Positions 33,801-41,900 of a DNA stretch of 64,000 nt are shown one piece after another. The DNA is from Phoronis australis (Eukaryota; Phoronida; Phoronidae). The translations under genes were made by a program, and so were the position numbers. Each line of letters begins with the position of its first letter. Position 1 is the stretch's first letter. The stretch spans positions 409,782 through 473,781 of the forward strand of contig NMRA01000354.1 in the NCBI GenBank assembly GCA_002633005.1, read 5' to 3'. The notes beneath the pieces are model-generated. The model made no database searches. It was not told where the DNA came from and saw only the letters and a list, made by a program, of their open reading frames with translations.

Positions 33801-35071
33801 CCTCGTTAGTCCTTAGATCCCCATCCATTCTTGTATCACCAGGCTCACCCTCGTTAGACAAGTCACCCTCAGACACAGACATGTTCAGTTGAAGGCTCTG
33901 TGTTTCTCCTTCGTAACTGTTTTCTTTTAGGTCAGACTTAGTTTTGACCAAGTCAACATTCTGCAAGACAACACACCAGAAAGGTCTTGGTAAACTTAAA
34001 GAACAAGACGTAGATACTCTGATGTTCCGTTTTAGAAGCAGAGTAATCTGTTTCAGCAAGCCAAATATTTTATTTTTGTTTTGTAAATCCAGGTTTCTCC
34101 ATTTGTTAAAAAAAATACAAGAGGATGCAACCATGCCAGACTGCACACAGCGCACACTATCAAAGGGTTTGTCTCCGTACATAATGGGCTTTAGAGAGAT
34201 TTTCCCAATATTTTAATTTTTACATTGAGAATTTATTTCTTGCATTTTAGAAATCTTTTTGTTGAAGTAAGTTATTGCAAGACTGAAAAGCCATGCATAT
34301 TAAAAACACATTTGATTTTAATCCAAATTTTTAACAATGACCTTGGCACTCTAAAGAGAAGAGGACAATGTGAGGTTAACACTTGAGGAGCGATGAAATA
34401 TAACGTCACCTATTGGTCGGTTTCTTTTTTTCACTGATTCTTTAATCAACTGTTCTAGCTTCCACAATGTTGTGAACGTGTCACAACAAATTATCGGAAC
34501 TGGTTGCATTTCATTATACGACTTTAGTATTTTGATACTAACAAACCTAATGTTAGATCAGATTTTACAGTCAGAATCTCCCGAAAGATGTCAAATTAGC
34601 AAATAGCACATTTGTGCTTTATGAATGCACTATTCTCGATGCCAGACTTTTCTTTGTTACAACAACATGACATTTATTATACTGTTCTCCACTTAAATGG
34701 TTGCAACGGACAAGGTGTCGGTTGGCTCCCAGATTTTGTATGACTAAAAGTTTCACAAGGCAAGGTCAGGATGAATAAGGTAAATAACAATTAAGGATTA
34801 CAAGAACTACCTGGGAGGTATGAAATTTCGAGGTCTATTGGATTTTTGGAGCTTAAACCACAGTGGTTCCTAGCTGTATTCAGGTATTGTTTAGCTGGCT
34901 GGCTAGCTATCACTGATCAGTGTCTGTGGATCAGTGACAGTGGACACGATACACGATACGATAGTCGATAGTGAATGCCAGGCAAAAACAAAAAATACAA
35001 ACTCTAAGTGGTTCAGTACTTACAGAATGCGACCCAAAATGCTGGTCAATCAGTCCCGGATCGCCCAACAT
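12765..35071 (-). CDS. CLSPN: Claspin gene, complete, 25 coding exons
   Basis: Claspin is the nuclear, replisome-bound mediator through which ATR activates Chk1, and it also supports fork speed. All 25 exons join in phase for 3756 nt including the stop, about 1251 residues (human protein about 1339). Recognisable blocks in order: [10 protein letters not shown]...KSRKV (about 75-86), [11 protein letters not shown] (about 206-216), [16 protein letters not shown] (about 508-523) with [23 protein letters not shown]-type block [17 protein letters not shown] (about 748-765), two Chk1-binding repeats ([20 protein letters not shown]), acidic domain, [10 protein letters not shown]...[20 protein letters not shown], and C-terminal NSRNFVF with SIFNLM at the end. 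Numbering runs from the 5' end. It is divergent from FEZ. The start codon is the first in-frame ATG of exon 1, but an upstream exon could extend the N-terminus. Confidence 0.95.
13607..13765 (-). CDS. CLSPN: Claspin exon 24: NSRNFVF motif
   Basis: 53 codons, phase 0 in and out: [20 protein letters not shown] and [20 protein letters not shown]. Human: GSLLNQPKAVLQKLAAL and APRNSRNFVFHTLSPVK. Confidence 0.96.
14782..14934 (-). CDS. CLSPN: Claspin exon 23
   Basis: 51 codons, phase 0 in and out: [20 protein letters not shown] onwards, matching human [20 protein letters not shown]. Ends [10 protein letters not shown]. Confidence 0.9.
15540..16790 (-). repeat. Repeat family R2 (CCCCTAGTGGCA repeat), about three tandem units
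   Basis: On the minus strand the block repeats a unit with GGCTGTATCTCCTAAAC, a TTTGGCAGGTGTGTTCC-like part and GTGCCCCCTA(C/G)TGGCAGT. The same sentence-like modules fill 58575-60660 on the plus strand. Fills most of claspin intron 22; noncoding. Confidence 0.8.
16864..16988 (-). CDS. CLSPN: Claspin exon 22
   Basis: 125 nt, phase 1 in and phase 0 out: [20 protein letters not shown] then [16 protein letters not shown] (human WRKERIEREQWLRDMAQ). The acceptor junction is tandemly repeated upstream (16978-17165). Confidence 0.95.
16978..17165 (-). repeat. Minisatellite built from the claspin exon 22 acceptor junction
   Basis: Five copies of a CATGTCTTCATCTGAAGAA-like core (plus strand), spaced about 35-50 bp. 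The lowest copy is the true junction; one distant copy still keeps TTCTTCAG before ATAAAGACATG, while others have lost the AG. Confidence 0.85.
17424..17542 (-). CDS. CLSPN: Claspin exon 21: ADGDLHSD motif
   Basis: 119 nt, phase 2 in and phase 1 out: [20 protein letters not shown], then [16 protein letters not shown]. Human: [20 protein letters not shown] and RKFRWKNI. The most conserved block of the family. Confidence 0.97.
18771..18944 (-). CDS. CLSPN: Claspin exon 20
   Basis: 174 nt, phase 2 in and out: [20 protein letters not shown] then [15 protein letters not shown]. Human: [20 protein letters not shown] and DEELQSQIKKIHMK. Strong match. Confidence 0.95.
19580..19713 (-). CDS. CLSPN: Claspin exon 19: acidic domain
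   Basis: 134 nt, phase 0 in and phase 2 out: [18 protein letters not shown] then Asp/Glu-rich sequence and [11 protein letters not shown]. Matches the acidic patch that recruits Cdc7 in vertebrates by composition and place. Confidence 0.88.
21046..21181 (-). CDS. CLSPN: Claspin exon 18
   Basis: 136 nt, phase 2 in and phase 0 out: [20 protein letters not shown], then [21 protein letters not shown] third Chk1-binding repeat would be expected near here in vertebrates, but no LCSG core is present. Confidence 0.87.
21879..22005 (-). CDS. CLSPN: Claspin exon 17: Chk1-binding repeat 2
   Basis: 127 nt, phase 1 in and phase 2 out. Gln/Lys-rich start, then [16 protein letters not shown], a second Chk1-binding repeat (human ENMEELLNLCSGKF). 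Confidence 0.95.
22500..22655. mobile_element. Small fold-back element (MITE)
   Basis: Inverted ends CCAGGGCGGGGTTGCATAAA and TTTATGCAACTGGCTCCTGG around about 156 bp with an inner palindromic part (TTGTTCAACAA). In claspin intron 16, no coding capacity. Confidence 0.75.
22930..23063 (-). CDS. CLSPN: Claspin exon 16: Chk1-binding repeat 1
   Basis: 134 nt, phase 2 in and phase 1 out: [20 protein letters not shown] then [18 protein letters not shown]. The ELLxLCSGxF core is the phosphorylatable Chk1-binding motif of vertebrate claspin (human MDELLDLCTGKF). Confidence 0.96.
23412..23515. mobile_element. Small fold-back element (MITE)
   Basis: About 104 bp that is almost wholly an imperfect inverted repeat: CGGTTCCCTTGGATCAACTG and its inverse ending GGTTGATCTGGCAGAACCG. 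Flanking duplication not clear. In claspin intron 15. Confidence 0.7.
23585..23745 (-). CDS. CLSPN: Claspin exon 15: PIEDSQDL block
   Basis: 161 nt, phase 0 in and phase 2 out: [17 protein letters not shown], then [20 protein letters not shown]. Human: [20 protein letters not shown] and DDTQSQLLDADGF. One of the most diagnostic matches in the gene. Confidence 0.96.
24355..24497 (-). CDS. CLSPN: Claspin exon 14
   Basis: 143 nt, phase 1 in and phase 0 out: [20 protein letters not shown] then [18 protein letters not shown]. Human has SSFELIGSTIPSYQPCN in the same place. Confidence 0.92.
24842..24895 (-). CDS. CLSPN: Claspin exon 13
   Basis: 54 nt, phase 1 in and out: [18 protein letters not shown]. 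Small exon supported by acceptor AATTTCAG, donor GTAATG and phase continuity. Confidence 0.85.
25194..25358 (-). CDS. CLSPN: Claspin exon 12
   Basis: 165 nt, phase 1 in and out: [20 protein letters not shown], then a run of Asp/Asn/Glu and [11 protein letters not shown]. Acceptor ATTTGCAG, donor GTGAGT. Confidence 0.88.
25449..25623. repeat. Tandem repeat, about 28-33 bp period, 6 units
   Basis: Six copies of an AGTTATAATGCCCATATATG-like unit followed by TAAATCTA, in claspin intron 11. Some units carry a 4-5 bp insertion (TTAT/AATTAT). Confidence 0.9.
25654..25811. mobile_element. Two truncated SINE copies in head-to-head arrangement
   Basis: The left half (minus orientation) and right half (plus orientation) both match the 3' body of the tRNA-derived SINE at 50585: the right half carries CGGGGACAGAAATCTTTTT followed by the GACTTATGTTCATT...GTGATGTG..CCAA block, and the left half is its inverse, so the pair forms a long inverted repeat. 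Confidence 0.8.
26270..26369 (-). CDS. CLSPN: Claspin exon 11
   Basis: 100 nt, phase 0 in and phase 1 out: [20 protein letters not shown] then [13 protein letters not shown]. Acidic patch. Acceptor TTGTCTAG, donor GTTTGT. Confidence 0.88.
27352..27584 (-). CDS. CLSPN: Claspin exon 10: basic helix and acidic patch
   Basis: 233 nt, phase 1 in and phase 0 out. [40 protein letters not shown] and then Asp/Glu-rich sequence. Human: [40 protein letters not shown] (split match). Very strong match. Confidence 0.96.
27639..28210. mobile_element. PIF/Harbinger-like non-autonomous element
   Basis: Terminal inverted repeats GGGCTGTTCCAGTAAAATCT and AGATTTTGCTGGAACAGCCC, followed inwards by G- and C-runs, enclose about 0.57 kb. 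It is flanked by TAA on both sides (27636-27638, 28211-28213), the target duplication length and sequence used by PIF/Harbinger elements. No transposase frame. It sits 52 bp upstream of the claspin exon 10 acceptor. Confidence 0.85.
28491..28734 (-). repeat. Minisatellite, 4 units, at claspin exon 9 donor
   Basis: Four units of about 54-66 bp on the plus strand, each opening GTTACCTGACCAGACT-like and closing TAAATTTGAACACAC. The last unit ends precisely at the exon 9 boundary, so the donor sequence itself is part of the repeat. Confidence 0.85.
28735..28844 (-). CDS. CLSPN: Claspin exon 9
   Basis: 110 nt, phase 2 in and phase 1 out: [20 protein letters not shown] then [17 protein letters not shown]. 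The human counterpart is '[21 protein letters not shown]...HTKPG'. The donor GTGTGT is the first part of a minisatellite (28491-28734). Confidence 0.9.
29454..30110 (-). CDS. CLSPN: Claspin exon 8: longest exon
   Basis: 657 nt (219 residues), phase 2 in and out. Low-complexity Ser/Thr/Asp/Glu sequence followed by [19 protein letters not shown] and a Gly-Ile-Asn-Ala-Leu-Leu-Asp-Arg helix, equivalent to the human 'KPRLGADEDSFVILEPE...ELEALKQRF' region. Confidence 0.93.
30276..30387 (-). CDS. CLSPN: Claspin exon 7: NLPYH motif region
   Basis: 112 nt, phase 1 in and phase 2 out. [20 protein letters not shown] then [17 protein letters not shown], matching human [20 protein letters not shown]. The position of the vertebrate PCNA-binding-like IHDFF reads LKEIL here, so the aromatic pair is absent. 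Confidence 0.95.
30762..30870 (-). CDS. CLSPN: Claspin exon 6: conserved LHSES/TQRL motif
   Basis: 109 nt, phase 0 in and phase 1 out. Encodes a Lys/Arg/Ser stretch and [14 protein letters not shown], matching human ALKQLHSETQRLIRES. Confidence 0.95.
30935..31215 (+). repeat. Dispersed repeat family R3, copy A
   Basis: In claspin intron 5. Matches 53238-53545 in the same orientation, sharing AGAAGCAAAC, TTTGCAWAS, CARGCAATAACGAA-like, AGCAATTTGAGACTA-like and GGTCTAAATCAA segments in order. Confidence 0.7.
31668..31829 (-). CDS. CLSPN: Claspin exon 5
   Basis: 54 codons, phase 0 in and out. Acidic, with [14 protein letters not shown] and [20 protein letters not shown], then a lysine run, like the basic/acidic N-terminal region of vertebrate claspin. 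Confidence 0.88.
32522..32574 (-). CDS. CLSPN: Claspin exon 4
   Basis: 53 nt, phase 1 in and phase 0 out: acidic [18 protein letters not shown]. Found by phase and splice signals (TTTTCACAG; GTAGTG). Confidence 0.8.
32640..32850 (+). repeat. Dispersed repeat family R1, 5' block
   Basis: In claspin intron 3. Resembles 6880-7110: an ATCTTTGAAAA start, GTTTTGGTT/ATTTTGGTT, then CTTGACTTATTACAATTTGA versus CTCGACTTATTGCGGTTTGA and a CAGCTTGA part. Confidence 0.6.
32962..33031 (-). CDS. CLSPN: Claspin exon 3
   Basis: 70 nt, phase 0 in and phase 1 out: [20 protein letters not shown] and VES. Acceptor GGAGCAG, donor GTAAGT. Confidence 0.85.
33754..33960 (-). CDS. CLSPN: Claspin exon 2
   Basis: 69 codons, phase 0 in and out. 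Ends [18 protein letters not shown], matching the human 'SDEEIFVSKKLKNRKV' site near the N-terminus. Confidence 0.9.
34375..34920 (+). repeat. Dispersed repeat family R1, 3' block
   Basis: In claspin intron 1, close to exon 1. Alignable by eye with 7484-8060 over most of its length, including the closing AGCTGGCTGGCTA. Confidence 0.75.
35024..35071 (-). CDS. CLSPN: Claspin exon 1 (start)
   Basis: 16 codons, [16 protein letters not shown], ending in phase 0 at donor GTAAGT. The frame stays open upstream and a plausible acceptor (CATATTTTAG) lies 19 bases before the ATG, so this may be the second exon with a further N-terminal exon or a 5' UTR intron. Confidence 0.6.
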
Positions 35072-35634
35072 TATGGAAACAGGATCGCTAAAATATGTTA
35101 AGCAGTAAACAGTCGTATTGTCTTTATGTTTTACTTTGTGCACTTCAAGTTTTGGCGCTTTTCCTCCTCAGCAAGCCTACGTCATTTCCGTTTTCAAGTG
35201 TCAAAGTACAATCTTTCAAACATTGTATTGATTTTAATGTTTCTATAGTGAGTATATTTTGAAAGAATCCAAGTTAATAAAAAACACTTTTCATGGCTGA
35301 TTTGCTCGATACGAAGTTTTATTCTATTACTTAAAACCGAAATTGCAACAGAAACAGCTTGGAATTAGAAGTTGTCTCCCACCAACAAAGCAGACACCGG
35401 AAACTGATCAATCCCAGGCGGATAAAATTATTGAATTTTGGTATTTGGCAAAAATAAAATCGATCGAAACGTCATGTTTGGCATATTTCTAAATGTTGTC
35501 GTCCCTTTTGGTGTTATTAGTATTTTTTAAACTGCAAGCATCAATTTGTTTGAGAAATTGACTTAAGGTTGATGTTTTTAGCAGCACAGAATTCCAATTG
35601 CCACGCCGCGTTTTGACAGCAGCCGCCACTGAGT
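35072..35634. promoter_or_regulatory. Divergent claspin/FEZ promoter region
   Basis: About 560 bp between the claspin start (minus) and the FEZ start (plus). It contains TTTGGCGC at 35151-35158, an exact E2F consensus (TTTSGCGC), about 80 bp above the claspin ATG, and a CRE-like TACGTCA at 35179-35185. Vertebrate CLSPN is an S-phase E2F target, so the site fits claspin. A mildly GC-rich CCACGCCGCG lies just before the FEZ start. Motifs seen; function inferred. Confidence 0.55.
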
Positions 35635-35963
35635 ATGAAGGATCTGAGAATGGCTGAGTTGCAGTTCGAAGCTCCACTCGCTTCATTTGAAGGTGACGAA
35701 TGGAACGAATTTCATGATTTCCAAACAAATGCTGATATACAGAATATGAACGAAGTAACTAACTTGAAAAATCTGACATTGAAATCCAATACAGATGTCG
35801 ATAATGCGGACAATTTTAGTGAATCATTCAGCGGATCTCTCGAGGACTTGGTGAACAGTTTCGATGAGAAGATTACAAAATGCTTCAAAAATTTTGACGA
35901 GAGTACCGAGAAATATGCTCCTGTTCAAGTCCGATCACAAGAGGAAATAATGAACGATTGCCA
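35635..35963 (+). CDS. FEZ1: FEZ exon 1
   Basis: 329 nt, starts at ATG 35635 (a second in-frame ATG at 35650 has the stronger AGAATGG context and gives MAELQFEAPL, closer to human MEAPL). Phase 2 out at CCA|GTAAGT. Acidic N-terminus and the EDLVNSFDEKI kinesin-adaptor block. Confidence 0.93.
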
Positions 35964-38900
35964 GTAAGTAATTTTGTTGTTATTCCGATCTTGTAAAATG
36001 GCTGTTCTTGACTAGCAGAACCTGGTTGATAGAATTTCTTTTAATTGGGTGAAAAAGGCACCGAATCGAATGGAGGACCGTGATTTAGAGAACTAGGCAA
36101 TCACTGAATAACGGGTAGCTTATGTTATTTAGTGTATGAAACTGTTTCTCTAAGTCAAGGTCCAATATATCTGACTAGTGCCAAACAAAATTTTCTTGGT
36201 TGGCATTTCTAGACTTAGAGTGAGATAAATTACTCGGGTTGAGAGTGTGCATATTAAATATTGATGGTATCACTTTTCTTTGAAAGACAAAAGGGCCTTT
36301 CATACTAACGTCGACACGTCGATGGTTTGGGAAGTTGTGGTCAGTATGAACGCTTAACTCTGGTCCTGGATAGCAGTTAACAGCTCCAGTTAACATCGCA
36401 GTTAACAGGTGGATTTAAGACCGCAGCGTCAACGCTGCGGTGCAGTATGAACTCTTAACTCCGGTCCAATCGAAGTTATCGCCAGGTGCCTCTGTTATCG
36501 GGAACAGTTACAAGGCAGTGCCATCACTATTAGCTGCTTATATTTTGCTGTAATAATAACTAGTCGATTTAAAAATAAGTTTAATGTCATTTAGCACATG
36601 TAAATGCTTCCAAATTGAAACATTGAAAATCTTAGCATGCAACGCTACCTTGCAATACCTTCGTTGACAACAGCGATACCAACGGCTTACTTCGATGTTC
36701 ATTAACTACCGAAGCCAGTATGAACGGTCCAGTTAACTGCGCTGTTTATGTCGACGCTCCGCTCAGATCGGAGTGAAGTCAATATGAAAGGGCCTTGAGT
36801 GACCCCATCTTCAGCTTTAGGTGTGTGAGTACTGTAATTCAACAACCATAATATATGAAATACAGCACTGTACTGTCGAACCAAATTAACAACAAACCTC
36901 CCAGAGCTTTTCAATGTGTCATTTTTAACCAAAATTCACCAGTGACCAAATCAGGTTTTCTGAAAATAACGCAGGATTATTTTGAGGTGTGAAACCAAAT
37001 TCTCTTGCTTGGGAGATTGGCACAGGTTGAATATTGCTATCCCTGATTACGAGAACCACTTAAGTTTCATCCACTGAATATACAGGTGTATCATTCAGTG
37101 GGGATTGCCTGGTTTACTTAATCAAAGGCCACTACATCAGATCAATGAAATTTTTTCTTCCTCACGAAAGGGAAATTCTCCTGATATGGTTCTTCCGATT
37201 TGAGAACTTGCTTTTGCAGGTAACAAGTAGCCACTTAGTCACATTGTAAGGCTGCACTACTCCCCATCAAGCCAGATTCCAGCTACTTAAGTAAGAAGTT
37301 TTCAGCTTGTGAAAAAAATACATTTATATTTAAAGATGTCGCTTATAGAAGCACCTACGCTTCATACTTTAAAATACCACTTATATAAGCACTTACTTTC
37401 TTCAACAGTCCTTTCTGGTTTTATGCATAACTTCATTTAGACAGTTGCACCGCCCTGACCAGAGGCAGTGATACTCCCCATTAAAAGTTACTAATTCGAA
37501 AATATAGCAAATAACATCGAATGAAGCATGAGTTACTTACCGTAACAAGACAATTATGGTCAACATAGTCACGAAATTCTGTTGAGTTTCACTTAAACTT
37601 CGCTCGCTGGGCGTCATTTTGAGGAAGTTACGTTCCCCAGTTTTAACTTGTGTGACGCCAGTGCTTATTGCGTGTGATAAAAAAGTTCACAGCGACCAGA
37701 AAGCGGAATTAGAATTCTTGGCAAAATCAATCTCAATTCCCATAGACATGCTTCACAGTGGGTAAGGCAACAAACAACCCCTACTAGTCTGTCATTGGGG
37801 CAACGGTAAACTCCAGATCTAGATAAATTTGACAGACACAGCTTTATTATCGAGATTTAACTAACACTTTCAGAGAAAAAGAAGTATGTTACATCAATGT
37901 TGAAATGTGGGTTTGTTGACTGGGGTTTAGGTAATAGAAGCTAGAATGTAGAGATTCAGCCATGGAATTGTTTCCACCCACTGACTGACGGGCTTCTATA
38001 TAATTTCTCTTTCACTTCAGCAATTCCAAATAAGTTGAGTTAACTTAACCATTTGATGATGTGGCTATATGAGACCATAAGCGACCAACTTTAAACCTAA
38101 GTGGCAGATGCTTGAAACATTTTTATGCTGCCAAATCAAATCTTGCCCACCAGTGAATGGCTGTGTTACCAGTTGATTACAGAAATAAAATCAAAAGTCT
38201 TTAGCATTCGCCTTAGTTACTTTTCGTTCGCTTTTGAAGGGAGTGACCACCTACCCCTTCCCCCCAATCCTGCCTATGTCGTGTGGAAACATCTGTATTC
38301 GGAAATTAGCTGCTTTTGTTTGTGTGGGAACATTAGTGACAAACACAAAGTATTTAATCTTCTGTGATTGACCATAAATGAAACACAAAGAAACTCTTTT
38401 GTTCATCCTTGGTGTTCTGCTATCATAACACAAGAGGTAAGATTTTGTAATGTTTTAACTATACAAGTTTCAGTCGTTGAACGCTGGTTATTATGGCAGT
38501 TCGCTTTAGCTGAAGTGATATTTTTATGTTTTACCAGAAATAAACATTCCTTTTCAAAACGCCGATGTAGTTCTTGAGCAACAATAACATTAGATTTTCA
38601 GTAGAGTCAGTATACAAGCTTGCGATGTTTCTAACTTTTTTCAAGTGAAGGTGAAATCAACGTTCATATGTGAAGGACATTTCATTTTGTCAGTTGCTAG
38701 TGAAATCATAGATAACCAGTTGTTTAAGGCGGGGTATACATTTCTCACCATTGTTTGAGATGACTGGCCAGGTTATTGATTGGACATATTGATCAGAGCA
38801 TTCCTTAATGTAGACAAGGATGTTCCTTTATTGCCATAATTCCGAGAATTAAAGGTTTATATCCAAGCACTCTCCTTATCAATATTATACACAGGTATTA

Positions 38901-41900
38901 CTTGAAAGTTAACATCTTTCCGATTAAATTATGCCAAAGAACTCATAGCTGTTTCCAGAATGTTGTTATATTACATAGCAAGTCATTGATCTGCTTAGTC
39001 TAGTTGACCTCGAAAGCTTCTTTCTGAATGTATCGAAATTTTTGATAAGTCTTGAGTCTCCTCTCCACCAACATGTCCTAACCTTGAACATTACATATGT
39101 GAGTGTGATAGTTGAGCACATTGCAAGTTCTCACCAATTTTGAACAAAAATAAGGGCTAAAACTGACCCTTCAGTTTTAAGGGGATTTTGAATTGTGAGT
39201 GTCACTCCAAATTTTTTCAAAATCCATATAACTGTGACACAGAACTGGAACGTTGTTTAAGCATTAGTTTGATGGTAGATATCTTTATGAAAAAGTAAAC
39301 GATAATTTTACTTGTCCTGTGTTCAAAAGTGGATAGATTTTACAATAACAATTATTCTGTGGAGCAGCATTCCTCCACTTTTGACCCTGGCCACGATTTT
39401 GATCTTAGGTATTCTGTAACTTAAGTGCTGTCCACACTATGAATTGCCCTAGAACCACTTACACTAGGTTTAGTTGGTAGGTGAATGCTTATTTCCTTTG
39501 GAGCATCTTGACAGACATGTGACAACTTACCCACATTATTAAAGTTGAGTACCAGTAACCTGTTTAGGGTAAATTGCCCCATCAAGAGAAAGTCAGGAGT
39601 GTGTCTGCAAACCTGTAGACAAGGCGGAAATATTTATCAACTGTGCTCTTGCTCAGTTGCAGGCATGTAGATGTCTGATCCTGTGTGCGCCATATTTGTC
39701 TCCAGGTGTTGGGTGTGTAGTGTGGATGTTCATCGGAACGGGGACGAATTGCAGTGGGACAAACTTTCCTCTAGGTAACGCATAGTGTGGACCTAAGTGT
39801 TGATTTGCCATTTCTCAAAATTTGCCGCGCAATGTGTCTAGGTCTATCGTCGGACTGTCTCCAGCATTGGTAACTGCCGTTGCTTAATAGTTTGTGTATG
39901 TTGTTGTCATCTTTGCACCATTTTGCTTCATGTTAAGTCTTATCTTTCACATTCTGAAGATTTTTAAATTGTGTTCTTGTGAAAATGTTAGACTCCCTTA
40001 CTGTTTGTGGTAAAATATATCGCAACCAATTTTCGGAAAAATAATTGCCATTGGCTTATGGTAGCCGTGCTATAAAACTTTAAAATAATAATATTTATTT
40101 TATGCTTCTTATATTATTTTATGAGAAAAGAAGAAAATCCACTTGTTCGACATATCATGTTTTTAAGTGATGAGATTTTACCACGTATCTTGTGTCTATT
40201 TTGTCTTCCTGATATCCTTTCAAACCAGTACACATTGTTGTAAGGTTAGACACTCTTTTAATCTGGGCTGTATACTTTTTATTGTGGACTGCTTGCAGTA
40301 TTGATTTGACTGTTGTAAACTGGAAACTGACAAAACTAAGTACTTGTTCAAACAGTTATTGAATGGCTACTGTTGAGACAATATCATTTGTCATGAAAGT
40401 GTTGGAATCACATGCTGGCTCTGCCAGTTTCAGTATTCAAAAGTTTTGAGAAATTTGTAGTGTTAGACATTCACTGTTACGACACTTACCTAGAGTATAA
40501 CAACTACATCCTCTGTTCACACAATTATGCTGACATCTCAAATTATAGAAATCTATCTATTAATGGAGCCAAACGAAAATTCACAACAAACAACCCAGTC
40601 TAAGTTTTGGCCATGCGTGCCCTTGATTTCATGTCCTATGCAAGTTAGTTCTATTGTATTAGCACAGTCGAGGAGAAAATTAACAGGTTCTCACAGTCAA
40701 ATCTTGTCCTACCAGTGTCTTGCGGTTTGTCCAAACTTTAGATTTCTACTAACTGGTCCAATATCTAATTGCCATCCTTATTGGCTCACTTTTATGATTG
40801 ATTTTATGTTGATGTATGTTTTGTTTTATTTACAATCCTGAATCGTTTGATTCCCTTTATAAAGGCCCTTTCATATTGACTTAACTCCAGTCTGAGGGGA
40901 GCGTCGACGTAAACGGCGCAGTTAACTGGACCGTTCATACTGGCTTCGGTAGTTAATGAACATCAAAGTAAGCAGTTGTGTGCCGCTGTCGTCATCGAAG
41001 TTATCGCAAGGTAGCGTTGCACGCTAAGATTTTTTTCAATGTTTCAATTTGGAAATATTTACATGTGCTAAGTGACATTAAACTTATTTTTAAATCGATT
41101 GCAAAATATAAGCAGCTATTAGTGACAGCGCTACCTTGTAACTGTTGGCGATAACAGTGGCACCTGGCGATAACTTCGATTGGACCGGAGTTAAGCATTC
41201 ATACTGCATCGCAGCGCAGGCCTGTATGCAGCGTACGTCCATTTGGACGCCCTAGCACTAATCTGGAGGCCCTGGCAAGGACGTCCAGTGTATCTTTTGG
41301 ACGCCCACTGTCAATAAGAACCTTTTGAGTTTGGACTCACACATTGTAATGAATACTAGGAAGGCTCTGAAGGCTCACAGTGGGGGGGCTCTTTTTTCAA
41401 AGCAGGAAGAAATATACAATGTTGCTATGTTCACACTTGATTGATAGCATTGTAAAAGTCTTGGTCTACATTTTTTTTAGTAAAAATGCTTACCACTGAA
41501 GGCTGTTTTGTAAACTTGTAAAAACCTTGGTCTATGCATTTTTTGTAAAAACATCTGTGTGTTTGGGGGGATTGTTGGGGGTGGGGGGTTACGCGTTGGA
41601 ATCATGGATGCCCTGGAATATTGGGAACCCTATTTTGGACACCCTATTTTCGAAATCCTGGATAAAGGCCTGCCGCAGTGTCGACGCTGCGGTCTTAAAT
41701 CCACCTGTTAACTGCGATGTTAATTGGAGCTGTTAACTGCGATCCAGGACTGTTCATACTGACCGCAACTCCCCAAACCATCGACGCGTCGACGTTAGTA
41801 TGACAGGCCCTTGTACAAGACACCTTTTAGATGATAAAAGTTTTAAATGTGCTTCAGGCCATAAGTTATATTTTTCCCCTATTTAGCTGGGTAAAAACGA

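Noticed and set aside
35072-35143. Extended claspin N-terminus by unspliced open frame
   Set aside because: The frame is open to 35143 but begins with GTG rather than ATG, and a plausible acceptor interrupts it, so I kept the ATG at 35071.
36175-41736. Small open frames inside the M1 elements as transposase remnants
   Set aside because: The frames are short and lack any catalytic motif; the elements look non-autonomous.
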